Positions 33,794 to 42,936 of a DNA stretch of 64,000 nucleotides are shown piece after piece (position 1 is the stretch's first letter; each line of letters opens with the position of its first letter). The notes under the pieces were generated by a model, which saw nothing but the letters and a program-made list of their open reading frames with translations, ran no database searches and had not been told where the DNA came from. A program made the translations under genes and the position numbers. The stretch comes from Homoserinimonas sp044769865 (GTDB taxonomy: Bacteria; Actinomycetota; Actinomycetes; Actinomycetales; Microbacteriaceae): contig NZ_JBIZWA010000001.1 in NCBI RefSeq assembly GCF_044769865.1, forward strand, positions 1,798,001 through 1,862,000. The letters are read 5' to 3'.

Positions 33794-34737
33794 TGCGCGT
33801 CGTCGTCACGGGCGCGGCAGGCATGCTCGGTTCGAGCATCGTGCAGCAGTGGCCGAGCCTGCGCCCCGATGACGAGTTGGTCGCACTCACACGGGCCGAG
33901 GTCGACCTTCGCGATGCTTCCGCGACCGCCGAGGTGATCGCACAGCTCCGGCCCGACGCCATCATCCACGCTGCTGCAAGGGTGGCGGGCATCGCCGACA
34001 AGCTCGAGCGACCGGCAACGTTCCTGCAGGAGAACATCCAGCTCGACAGCAGCATCATCTCGGCGGCGATCGCCGCTGAGGTGCCCGAGTTCCTCTACGT
34101 TTCAAGCGGAGCAATTTATCCGGCGGATGTGCGCCAGCCCATCGTTGAGGATGACCTCCTGGGCGGGCCCCTCGAGGGGGCGAACGAGGGCTATGCGCTC
34201 GCGAAGATCACCGGCACGAAACTCTGCGAGTACGCGAGTCGACAGTACGGCTGGGCGTATCGCGCTGCTGTTCCCAGCAACCTCTACGGGCCCGGTGACG
34301 ACTTCCGCCCTGGTCGTTCGCACCTTGTTGCCTCTACGATCGCGAAGGCCTATGACGCAGTGCGCGCCGGCGACAAGTCACTACCGGTGTGGGGCGACGG
34401 CACGGCGCGGCGGGAGTTCACCTACGCTCCGGACCTGGCGGCGTGGCTCGTCACCGAAGTGGGCGAGCTGGAAGCATGGCCCGCCATGCTCAATCTCGGC
34501 GTCGGCGTCGACCACTCGATTCGTGATTACTATGAGGCAGCCGCACGGGCGGTCGGGTTCACGGGCGAGTTCGACTACGACACTTCCAAGCCGTCTGGCG
34601 TCATGCAGCGGCTCCTCGATTCGAGCAGGGCGCGAGCCCTCGGCTGGAACCCGACGACCACTCTCGACGAGGGCTATGCCGCGACGACCGCGGCATACCT
34701 CGCGTCGCACAACCCCGAGCAAGGATCCACGCAATGA
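33793..34737 (+). CDS. GDP-sugar epimerase/reductase, Fcl/ColC-like
   Basis: This 314-residue extended SDR is related along its length to GDP-L-fucose synthase: VTGAAGMLG, HAAARVAGI, SGAIYP, NEGYALAKITGTKLCE, SNLYGPGDDF and WGDGTARREF. S105, Y134 and K138 match the catalytic triad, and H177 matches H179 of E. coli Fcl. The epimerase cysteine (C109 in Fcl) is alanine (A107). The next gene encodes a ColD-like 3-dehydratase with ATGA overlap, so this enzyme more likely acts on the 3,6-dideoxy-4-keto sugar (ColC role) than on the fucose precursor. The missing cysteine leaves C5 epimerisation in doubt. Confidence 0.8.
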   Translation: MRVVVTGAAGMLGSSIVQQWPSLRPDDELVALTRAEVDLRDASATAEVIAQLRPDAIIHAAARVAGIADKLERPATFLQENIQLDSSIISAAIAAEVPEFLYVSSGAIYPADVRQPIVEDDLLGGPLEGANEGYALAKITGTKLCEYASRQYGWAYRAAVPSNLYGPGDDFRPGRSHLVASTIAKAYDAVRAGDKSLPVWGDGTARREFTYAPDLAAWLVTEVGELEAWPAMLNLGVGVDHSIRDYYEAAARAVGFTGEFDYDTSKPSGVMQRLLDSSRARALGWNPTTTLDEGYAATTAAYLASHNPEQGSTQ

Positions 34738-35915
34738 CCGAAGCATCCCAGGGTTTCCCCCTCGCTACCTCCAGCTGGGACGAGGCGGAATATGCCGCCA
34801 TCCAGCGCGTCGTTGACAGCGGCCGCTTCACGATGGGCCCGCTGGTCAAGCAATTCGAGGCAGAGTTCGCCGCACACTTCGGCGCGGGTTTCGGCGTCAT
34901 GGTCAACTCCGGAAGCAGCGCAAACCTCTTGGCGGTGGCAGCAGCCGTGCTCGACCCTCGGATCGACCTGAACGCTGGAGACGAGGTGCTCGTGCCGGCT
35001 GTGTCGTGGGCGACGACGTACTACCCGCTCCACCAGTACGGCTTGATCCCGCGTTTCGTTGACATCGACATCGACACCCTCAATATGGACCTCGACCTCG
35101 CCGAGGCAGCGGTTGGGCCGAAGACCAAGGCGATCTTCGCGGTCAACCTCCTTGGCAACCCGAACGACTTCACGCGCTTGACGGCTCTCGCCGAGAACCG
35201 CGGCCTCGTTCTGCTCGAAGACAACTGCGAGTCCCTCGGCGCGCGCCACGAGGGCACATGGGCGGGCGCGGCGGGGCTCATGGGCACGTTCAGCGCCTTC
35301 TTCTCGCACCACATCTCCACCATGGAGGGCGGCGTCATCCTCACCGATGATGAGCAGCTATACCAGGAGCTCACGTCGCTCCGCGCTCACGGCTGGACCC
35401 GCGAACTGCCCGAAAAGAACTTCGTGCACGACAAGACGGGCGACCGCTTCGACGACCTCTTCCGCTTCGTGTTGCCCGGCTACAACGTGCGGCCGCTCGA
35501 GATGTCTGGGGCGATCGGCATCGAGCAGCTGAAAAAGGTTCCGTCCTTGGTCGAAGGCCGCCGACGCAACGCAGAATACTTCGTCTCCAAGTTCGCCGGC
35601 CTCGACACGGTGCGCCTGCAGCGTGAGACCGGCGAGAGCAGCTGGTTCGGATTCTCCCTCGTGCTTGAAGGCGCTCTCGCGGGACGTCGGGCCGATGTGG
35701 CGCGCGCCCTTGAAGCTGCCGGTGTTGAGGCGCGGCCGATTGTGGCCGGCAACTTCGCGAGGAACCCAGTGATGCGCTACCTTGACGCGGTCGTGCCCGA
35801 GGAGCTACCCGCTGCAGACAAGGTGCACGTGGACGGGCTGTTCGTCGGCAATCATCACTACCCGGTCGAGCCGGGCATCGACCTCGTGTTCGAGACCCTC
35901 TCCGCCCTCTCCTGA
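34734..35915 (+). CDS. GDP-4-keto-6-deoxymannose 3-dehydratase-like (ColD)
   Basis: This 393-residue DegT-fold PLP protein has SFFSHHISTMEGG-type sequence where aminotransferases have the Schiff-base lysine: H192 stands in for it. That replacement defines the PLP/PMP-dependent 3-dehydratases ColD and E1. The length and absence of a four-cysteine Fe-S motif favour ColD, as do RAHGWTRELPEKNFV and GYNVRPLEMSGAIGIEQL. ColD removes the C3 hydroxyl of GDP-4-keto-6-deoxy-D-mannose. gmd (40478) in the same locus supplies that substrate, and the overlapping upstream gene is ColC-like. Automatic annotation would call this an aminotransferase. Confidence 0.88.
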   Translation: MTEASQGFPLATSSWDEAEYAAIQRVVDSGRFTMGPLVKQFEAEFAAHFGAGFGVMVNSGSSANLLAVAAAVLDPRIDLNAGDEVLVPAVSWATTYYPLHQYGLIPRFVDIDIDTLNMDLDLAEAAVGPKTKAIFAVNLLGNPNDFTRLTALAENRGLVLLEDNCESLGARHEGTWAGAAGLMGTFSAFFSHHISTMEGGVILTDDEQLYQELTSLRAHGWTRELPEKNFVHDKTGDRFDDLFRFVLPGYNVRPLEMSGAIGIEQLKKVPSLVEGRRRNAEYFVSKFAGLDTVRLQRETGESSWFGFSLVLEGALAGRRADVARALEAAGVEARPIVAGNFARNPVMRYLDAVVPEELPAADKVHVDGLFVGNHHYPVEPGIDLVFETLSALS

Positions 35916-35928
35916 GCGCCTTCAGGAG
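35909..35928. terminator. Hairpin between convergent genes
   Basis: CTCCTGA (35909-35915, including the stop codon) pairs with TCAGGAG (35922-35928) across a 6-nt loop. It lies in the 27-bp gap between the ColD-like gene and the convergent GT4 gene. No T-run follows, so terminator function is tentative. Confidence 0.4.
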
Positions 35929-35942
35929 TCGGATGCTGCGGC

Positions 35943-37040
35943 TCAGCCGCGCTGAAGGGCCTTCCTGAACGACTCAAGGGTCTGCTCTGCGACCTTCTCC
36001 CACGAGAACTGCGCTGACCGCTCGAGACCGAGCCTCGTCAGTTCCCGCTGACGCTCGGGGCGAGAGGCGAGGCTCCGTACTGCCCGCGCCAGGTCGGCGG
36101 GATCTCCCGCGGCGAAGTAGTCGGCCGCATCCGCCCCCACCTCGCGGAAGACCTCGGTGTCGGCGAGGATCACGGGCAGGCCGATTCCCATGGCCTCGAG
36201 GGTCGGGAGCGAGAAGCCTGTCGCGAGTGTCGAGTCGATCAGCGCCGTTGCGGTGGCGAACAGTTCAGTGAGCTCCTCGGTCGGCACCCACGACTTGAGT
36301 TCGACCCAGCGCTCTAGGCCGAGTTCGCGCACGAGCGGAATGAGTGGGTCGTCTCCGTGGCTTCCGGTGATGACGAGGCGAGGTCGCTCGTTCTCGGGAA
36401 TCTGTGCCCACGCCCGCACCACGGTCCCGAAGTCCTTATAGGGGCTGCGCTGGCCGATCGCAAGGAAGAGGTCTGACGCCCGGGTGAGACCGACGCCCAC
36501 GGAGGGGTCCGGTGCGCGCCCCGCGAGAGGGATGACATCGATCCGGTCGTCATCGAATCGGAGGTATCGGCGGATGGCGCTCGCCGAGTACTCGCTGATC
36601 GTGATGAGCCGCGAGGCTGCCGCGGCACCCCGCTTCTCCATCCACTTGACGGGCTCGGTGAAGAGCTTCGTCTGCATGAGTTCCGGGTGCGAGAAATACA
36701 GCAGGTCATGCACGGAGATGACGAGCGGCGCGGGCGGACGAAGCGGCCCGAACATCGCGGGGCCGTGGATGAGGTCGGCGCCCGCCCGCTTGGCTGCCCG
36801 CGCGACGCTGAACAGTTCGCCGAAGGCCCAAGTGACTCGGTTCTCGCCGCTGATGCCAGAGTCGATGACCTCGCCGGGGAACCACGAGTGATCGCGCTCC
36901 ATGAGTTCGGTGCTCGCGTATCCCACGAACGTGAACTCGCCCGGCTGTTCGCCGAGCCTGCGGTAGAGCTCACGAGCATAGATCTCAATACCGCCCTTCG
37001 TGCCGGTCGACTGCAGGAGGTTCACGAACACGAGAGGCAT
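35943..37040 (-). CDS. GT4 glycosyltransferase
   Basis: This 365-residue GT-B enzyme has an N-terminal GTKGGIEIYARELYRRL glycine motif, ISVHDLLYFSHPEL, TISEYSASAIRRYL and a donor half with AIGQRSPYKDFGTVVRAW, VITGSHGDD and STLATGFSLPTLEAMGIGLPVILAD-type sequence (the E-x7-E retaining motif region). Related mannosyl- and fucosyl-transferases are common. ATG 37040 follows TAGCAT (37052-37047) by 6 nt with no ribosome site, so the transcript is probably leaderless. Donor unknown. Confidence 0.87.
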   Translation of the reverse strand: MPLVFVNLLQSTGTKGGIEIYARELYRRLGEQPGEFTFVGYASTELMERDHSWFPGEVIDSGISGENRVTWAFGELFSVARAAKRAGADLIHGPAMFGPLRPPAPLVISVHDLLYFSHPELMQTKLFTEPVKWMEKRGAAAASRLITISEYSASAIRRYLRFDDDRIDVIPLAGRAPDPSVGVGLTRASDLFLAIGQRSPYKDFGTVVRAWAQIPENERPRLVITGSHGDDPLIPLVRELGLERWVELKSWVPTEELTELFATATALIDSTLATGFSLPTLEAMGIGLPVILADTEVFREVGADAADYFAAGDPADLARAVRSLASRPERQRELTRLGLERSAQFSWEKVAEQTLESFRKALQRG

Positions 37041-37046
37041 GCGCCC

Positions 37047-37052
37047 ATGCTA
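37047..37052 (-). promoter_or_regulatory. -10 element of a leaderless promoter
   Basis: TAGCAT on the minus strand ends 6 nt before ATG 37040. Confidence 0.5.
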
Positions 37053-37071
37053 GCGAGCGTGCTGGCGCCGC

Positions 37072-37077
37072 TAGGCT
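37072..37077 (+). promoter_or_regulatory. -10 element of a leaderless promoter
   Basis: TAGGCT is followed by 7 nt and GTG 37085. With the minus-strand TAGCAT it makes a compact 44-bp divergent promoter region. Confidence 0.5.
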
Positions 37078-37084
37078 CGACGGC

Positions 37085-38074
37085 GTGACGACCATCTCCG
37101 TGGCTCTTGCGACCTACAACGGCGAGCGTTTCGTCGCTGAGCAGGTGGAAAGCATCCTTGCCCAGTCGCGGCGCCCCGACGAGCTGGTCGTTGCTGACGA
37201 CGGGTCGACGGATGCGACGCTCGACATCATCCGCGCCACCCACGAGGCCGCGCGAAGCGGGGTGAGCCTCCGAGTTCTCGACCCCGGAGGGCGCCGCGGC
37301 GTGACGAAGAACTTCGAGCGCGCCGTCAGCGCCTGCGAGGGCGAGCTCATCGTGCTCAGCGATCAAGATGACAGGTGGCATCCCGATCGGCTCGAGCGGG
37401 CCGCAGCATCCTTCGAGGCCCGACCAGGTCTCCTGCTGCAGCACTCGGATGCCCGACTCGTCGACGCCGCCGGCCGACCACTCGACGTGGGACTGTTCGA
37501 AGCGCTCTGGGTGTCGCCTGCTGAACGTCAGGCGATCCATGGGGGAGAGGCGTTCTCGGCGTATCTCCGCCGCAATCTGGTGACGGGGGCGACAGTCGCG
37601 TTCCGCGCAACGCTGCTGGAGTACGCCATGCCGTTTCCCTCGACATGGGTGCATGATGAGTGGCTCGCGGCGATCGCCGCCGCTATTGGCGAGGTTGAGC
37701 TCGTCGAGGAACCGCTCATCGATTACCGACAGCACGGGGCCAACCAGATCGGGGCCACCAAACCCACGCTCCGTTACCGCATCTCGCGCATGCTGGAGGA
37801 GCGTGGCGATCGCTACGAGATACTCGCGGTGCGTGCTGAGGCGCTCGCCGACCGGCTTGCTCAACTTCCCGTGCCCGAGGCGATCCTCGCGGCGGCGCGC
37901 GACCGTGCGCGCTTCGACCGCGTGCGGGCGGGACTGCCGCGGCGGCGCCTCGCCCGGCTCGGCACCGTGCTGGACGAGCACAGGGCGGGTTCCTATCGGC
38001 GCCTGTCGAGCCAGGGCGCCCTCGACGTGTTCCGGGACATCCTGCAGCCCGCCCGTGATGGAATGAAGCCATGA
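37085..38074 (+). CDS. GT2 glycosyltransferase (rhamnosyltransferase-like)
   Basis: This 329-residue protein has VALATYNGERFVAEQVESIL, VADDGSTDAT, RRGVTKNFERAV and LSDQDDRWHPDRL, a set typical of rhamnosyltransferases and related GT2 enzymes. A mid-protein WVHDEWLAAIAAA matches the conserved HDxW catalytic-base region. It starts at GTG 37085 after TAGGCT. Its TGA overlaps the start of a ten-codon ORF that in turn overlaps galE. Confidence 0.85.
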   Translation: MTTISVALATYNGERFVAEQVESILAQSRRPDELVVADDGSTDATLDIIRATHEAARSGVSLRVLDPGGRRGVTKNFERAVSACEGELIVLSDQDDRWHPDRLERAAASFEARPGLLLQHSDARLVDAAGRPLDVGLFEALWVSPAERQAIHGGEAFSAYLRRNLVTGATVAFRATLLEYAMPFPSTWVHDEWLAAIAAAIGEVELVEEPLIDYRQHGANQIGATKPTLRYRISRMLEERGDRYEILAVRAEALADRLAQLPVPEAILAAARDRARFDRVRAGLPRRRLARLGTVLDEHRAGSYRRLSSQGALDVFRDILQPARDGMKP

Positions 38075-38103
38075 ACGTCACGATCCGGGAGTGTGCGGCA
38101 TGA
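38071..38103 (+). CDS. Ten-codon linking ORF between GT2 and galE
   Basis: ATG 38071 overlaps the GT2 stop (ATGA), encodes MNVTIRECAA and stops at 38101-38103, overlapping ATG 38100 of galE (ATGA). galE also has its own GGGAG site within the ORF. This may be a coupling device or chance; no function can be given to the peptide. Confidence 0.25.
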   Translation: MNVTIRECAA

Positions 38104-39080
38104 CGGTACTGGTCACCGGTGGAGCCGGCTACATCGGATCGCACGTCGTGCGCCTCCTGCGTGAACGAGGCACTTCGGTGGTGATCGCCGACGACGTCAG
38201 CAACGGCGTCCGCGCGCGCACAGAGGGAATCCCCACGCTCGAGATCGATCTCGCGACGGATGTGACGCCCAAGGTCCTGCGCGACTTCGTCACCGAACAC
38301 TCGGTCGACTCCGTCATCCATTTCGCCGCCCGCAAGCAGGTCGGCGAGTCCGTGCAGCGCCCGGCCTGGTACTACTCGCAGAACGTCGGCTCCCTCGCAA
38401 ACGTGCTGATGGCGATTGAACAAACCTCCGTCGAGCGCGTCGTTTTCTCCTCGTCCGCTGCCGTCTACGGCGAACCCGACACGGGGGCGGTTGCAGAAGA
38501 CGCTCCCACGAGGCCCATCAACCCCTACGGTGAGACCAAGCTTGCCGGTGAGCAACTCCTTGCCGATTCGGTCACGGCACTTGGCATTTCCGTCACGTCC
38601 CTGCGGTACTTCAACGTCGCGGGCGCTGGATGGCCGGACCTCGGTGACACAGCGGTGCAGAACCTCGTGCCCATGGTCTTCGAGCGTCTGGATGCGGGCG
38701 ACCAGCCGAAGATCTTCGGCGACGACTACCCGACGCCGGACGGCACCTGCATTCGCGACTACATCCATGTGCTCGACCTCGCCGAAGCGCATCTCGCCGC
38801 CTTGGACCACCTGGATGCCCGTCGGGGCGCGGGCGAGCGGCCTGCAGCATCCGCGTTCAATGTCGGAACCGGGGAGGGCAGCAGTGTGCGTGAGGTTGTC
38901 GACGCGATTGCCCGTGCCTCGGGTATGGCCCTTGAGCCCGAGGTGCTGCCTCGGCGCGCGGGCGACCCGCCCAAGCTCATTGCGGACCCCACACGGATCC
39001 GGGAGGTGCTCGGCTGGCAGGCGCGTCACGGGCTCGATGAGATCGTCGCCTCCGCCTGGCGAGCACACATCGCGGGCTAA
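38100..39080 (+). CDS. galE: UDP-glucose 4-epimerase
   Basis: This 326-residue SDR has VTGGAGYIGSHVVRLL at the N-terminus, FAARKQVGESVQRP, SSSAAVYGEP, the catalytic YGETK and RYFNVAGAGWPDLGD. GIRDYIHVxDLA-type sequence (CIRDYIHVLDLAEAH) is the usual C-terminal GalE hallmark. It interconverts UDP-glucose and UDP-galactose (or the HexNAc forms), supplying galactose residues. ATG 38100 has GGGAG 8 nt upstream; GTG 38091 is an alternative. The gene is convergent with an O-antigen-ligase-like gene 8 bp away. Confidence 0.9.
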   Translation: MTVLVTGGAGYIGSHVVRLLRERGTSVVIADDVSNGVRARTEGIPTLEIDLATDVTPKVLRDFVTEHSVDSVIHFAARKQVGESVQRPAWYYSQNVGSLANVLMAIEQTSVERVVFSSSAAVYGEPDTGAVAEDAPTRPINPYGETKLAGEQLLADSVTALGISVTSLRYFNVAGAGWPDLGDTAVQNLVPMVFERLDAGDQPKIFGDDYPTPDGTCIRDYIHVLDLAEAHLAALDHLDARRGAGERPAASAFNVGTGEGSSVREVVDAIARASGMALEPEVLPRRAGDPPKLIADPTRIREVLGWQARHGLDEIVASAWRAHIAG

Positions 39081-39088
39081 ATTTTCGC

Positions 39089-40381
39089 TTAGGCGACCGT
39101 GCTGGCGTCCCTCGGGAGTCGCGTGCGCCAACTGAGGTTTCGTGATGCCATGACGCAGCAGATCACCAGCGTGAGCCAGCCGAAGCCGACCAACAGGGAG
39201 CTCTCTGCGAGCGAGGTCACGGCCAGCACCAGGAGCACCAGCGCGGGCCAGACATAGATGATGGTGCGGCGACGGGTCGCGAGCAGCCACGACCTGACGA
39301 GCGCGAGACCCAGGAGGGCAACGAAAGCAGCGAGGCCCACGAGCCCGAGCTGGAGCGCGGCGTCGACGAATCCGTTGAGTGCCGAGGCGTGTCCGCGCCC
39401 GGCCACGAGGAACCACGAATACGGCGGCACATCGCGAGGCCAGATCCCGACCCATCCGAAACCCTCGATCGGGTGCAGGCGACTCAGCCCCAGCACCTGC
39501 ATCCAAAGCGTGTACCGCAGCTCGAACTCGCTCCCCGCGTTGAGCAGGTCGATGATGCGCTGGCGTGCGACCCATACGATCACGAGTGTCGCGCCCACCA
39601 CGACGACGAGCGCGATGTTGAGCGCCTGCCGCAGCGGCACGCTCGCACGACGGATGCCGAAGAGCACGGCGGTCGCGACCGCCAGGACGGCGAGCACTCC
39701 AATGGTGACAGGGGACTGTGTCAGCACGACGACGAGGAGCGCTCCCGCGAGGGAGGTCGCCGAGACCCAACGGCTCACCGAGCGGGTGGCCACCTCGACG
39801 AAGAAGGTCATGACGGCGATCGCGGCCACGACTCCGAACTGGTTGCGGGTCTCCATGAGCCCCTCGAGCGGACCCCCGAGGGGCAGATTGCCCGAGATGC
39901 CCAGGAACGGGATCGGCATGTCGATGAGGAGTCCGGAGAAGACCTCCATCGCCAGCGAGAGGATGAGCACCACTCTCAAGACGTCGCCCACGGCTCGCAC
40001 GAGCTGGAGGAGGTCACGACTCAGCGCGATATAGACGCCGAGGAACGCGACGGCCACCTGGTAGGCGACTCCGCCGAGGGACGCCCAGTTGTACTGGCTC
40101 CACACGACCGAGGCCGCGCTCCAACCGACGAACACGAGCAGTGAGATCGGCAGCATCCCCTGCCACTCGATCTCACCCCGTCTTCCGTAGAGCGAGACGC
40201 CGCAGAACATGGCGAGGGTGGCGAGCATGGCTCCGTAGCCCCACCATCCGATGATTGCCGTGATCGGGTGCGCGAGAAAGACGATGCCGAGAGCGGTGAG
40301 CGTCGCCGTCTTTGTGAAGGCCGCCGATGCAAAGAAGGCCCACCCCGCATCGGGGATCAGTCGCGTGCCTGGGGTTGCCAT
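39089..40381 (-). CDS. O-antigen ligase/polymerase-like membrane protein
   Basis: The protein has 430 residues with about eleven helices and the long extracytoplasmic loop of the Wzy_C/O-antigen-ligase superfamily: ELRYTLWMQVLGLSRLHPIE, FGWVGIWPRD, and GRGHASALNGFVDAALQLGLVG, in which the histidine-containing H-x-x-x-x-x-D pattern precedes the next helix. It may polymerise repeat units or ligate the glycan to a carrier. A paralogue with the same loop lies at 41465-42841 on the other side of gmd. ATG 40381 follows TAGCCT by 9 nt. Confidence 0.8.
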   Translation of the reverse strand: MATPGTRLIPDAGWAFFASAAFTKTATLTALGIVFLAHPITAIIGWWGYGAMLATLAMFCGVSLYGRRGEIEWQGMLPISLLVFVGWSAASVVWSQYNWASLGGVAYQVAVAFLGVYIALSRDLLQLVRAVGDVLRVVLILSLAMEVFSGLLIDMPIPFLGISGNLPLGGPLEGLMETRNQFGVVAAIAVMTFFVEVATRSVSRWVSATSLAGALLVVVLTQSPVTIGVLAVLAVATAVLFGIRRASVPLRQALNIALVVVVGATLVIVWVARQRIIDLLNAGSEFELRYTLWMQVLGLSRLHPIEGFGWVGIWPRDVPPYSWFLVAGRGHASALNGFVDAALQLGLVGLAAFVALLGLALVRSWLLATRRRTIIYVWPALVLLVLAVTSLAESSLLVGFGWLTLVICCVMASRNLSWRTRLPRDASTVA

Positions 40382-40477
40382 GGGGCCTTCAGGCTACGGC
40401 ATGGCGGTCGGCCTCGCGTGTAGAGTTAGGCGACCCAATCCAGCCCCTCACCCTTTTATCCCGTGGAGGAAACACCG

Positions 40478-41461
<984 letters not shown>

Positions 41462-41464
41462 AGG

Positions 41465-42841
41465 CTACCGCCGCACGGGCATCCAGCGCACCGGCGCATC
41501 CGGGCTGACGTGCACGCGCCGCGTGGCGAAGGCGAGGTAGGCGAGTAGAAGCCATCCGTACTCCAACAGGAGACGGCTCTCGACGAGGCTCTGCACGAGC
41601 AGGGCGGTCAACAGCAGGATCGGCAGGAGCGAGAGTGCGCGGTCGCCGCGGTGGGTCGCGGATGCGCCATCCAGCGCGATGAACCAGGTGCGTGTCGCGA
41701 CCGACAGCACGAGGGCGCCGAAGACCATGAGCCCGATGATGCCGAGCTGCAGCCAGACATCGAGCCAGGCGTTGTGGGCGTGGAGTTGTTCCGTGTCGTT
41801 GCGGATGACGAGCCCGTCAAAGGGCTCCACCCACGGCACCCAGTAGCTGACCCAGCCCCAGCCCGCGACGGGGCGTTCGGATGCGAGGCCGGTGACGATG
41901 CGCCAGTTGTCGAGGCGGCCCGTCAAGTCGCCGCTCTTGCCGAGTAGGCCGAGCAGGCTGTCGCGGAAGAGGATCGCCACGGTCACGATCGCTCCGGCGA
42001 CGAGGAACGCGGCAGCGCCCGCCGCGAGGCGTGGCGGCCCCGAGGGGATGCGGTGCATGAGGCGCACGAGCGCGAGCACGAGCAGGCACGCCACGATCGC
42101 GACCGTGATGGTGGCGGATGCCGTCAGCACGACCGTCACGGCGGCGACGACGAACCACACGGTCGTGTCGAGGCTGCGACGCTTCGGCGTGGTGGCGTCG
42201 GCGGCCCGGGCATCCGCATAGGTGACGGTGTCGCGGTCGACGAACCAGCCGATGCCGAAGACGATGAGCCCGAGCAGGGCGATGAAGCCGAGCGTGCTGG
42301 AGTTGCCGACGATGCCCTGGATCGGCCCGCCCGTAAAGAGCTCGGCGCGCGACCACGCGTACATGATCGGCACCTCGCCGACCTTCCAGTCGGTGAAGAA
42401 CGCGAACACGGGCTGCCGCACGAAGATCGCGACGACCAGTTCGAAGAGGAGGGAGAACGCCAGGATCGCCGCGACCGCCCTGCGCAGCACTCGAAGGAGC
42501 GCTCGCCAGTCGAGCGCGAGCGCGAGGAGCCCAGCGCCCGCCGTCGTGACCCATTGCGCGGTGGCGCCGAGTGCGGTCCACTGCGGGTAGGCCGACCAGG
42601 CGATTGAGGCGGTCGCGAGCACGAGGAACGCGAGCAGGGGGTAGGGGAAACTGTCCGGACGAATGTCCCTCCAGCGACGCACGAGCATGACGGCGCCGAT
42701 GACGCCGAGCACGGCGATGAGGATGCCCCAGCCGAGCCAGCTGATCGAGTTGCGCCAGGCATCGCCGGCAAGGAGGGTGAAGAGCACGAGCGTGGCGTAT
42801 GCCTCGACGCCGCGCTGCGGTGAGGAAACGGTCCGGGGCAT
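41465..42841 (-). CDS. O-antigen ligase/polymerase-like membrane protein
   Basis: The protein has 458 residues with about eleven helices. The loop TGRLDNWRIVTGLASERPVAG, GWGWVSYWVPW and QLHAHNAWLDVWLQLGIIG match the Wzy_C/O-antigen-ligase superfamily, including the histidine before the next helix. It is a distant paralogue of the product of 39089-40381. ATG 42841 is chosen because TAGGAT (42854-42849) ends exactly 7 nt upstream. Its 3' end is 3 bp from the gmd stop. Confidence 0.82.
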   Translation of the reverse strand: MPRTVSSPQRGVEAYATLVLFTLLAGDAWRNSISWLGWGILIAVLGVIGAVMLVRRWRDIRPDSFPYPLLAFLVLATASIAWSAYPQWTALGATAQWVTTAGAGLLALALDWRALLRVLRRAVAAILAFSLLFELVVAIFVRQPVFAFFTDWKVGEVPIMYAWSRAELFTGGPIQGIVGNSSTLGFIALLGLIVFGIGWFVDRDTVTYADARAADATTPKRRSLDTTVWFVVAAVTVVLTASATITVAIVACLLVLALVRLMHRIPSGPPRLAAGAAAFLVAGAIVTVAILFRDSLLGLLGKSGDLTGRLDNWRIVTGLASERPVAGWGWVSYWVPWVEPFDGLVIRNDTEQLHAHNAWLDVWLQLGIIGLMVFGALVLSVATRTWFIALDGASATHRGDRALSLLPILLLTALLVQSLVESRLLLEYGWLLLAYLAFATRRVHVSPDAPVRWMPVRR

Positions 42842-42848
42842 GCCCATG

Positions 42849-42854
42849 ATCCTA
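42849..42854 (-). promoter_or_regulatory. -10 element of a leaderless promoter
   Basis: TAGGAT on the minus strand ends 7 nt before ATG 42841; no ribosome site is present. Confidence 0.5.
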
Positions 42855-42936
42855 CGGCCCCTCCGTAACACGTCGGGGGCGAGCCAGGCACGGTACTTTG
42901 GTAAGTCCCGACCCGTCGTGCAAGTCCCCTTGGAGT

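Noticed and set aside
34734..35915. DegT-type sugar aminotransferase
   Set aside because: The Schiff-base lysine is histidine, as in ColD-type dehydratases, so transamination is unlikely.
37716..39770. A 684-residue minus-strand open frame
   Set aside because: It crosses galE and neighbouring genes in antisense and has no recognisable domain.
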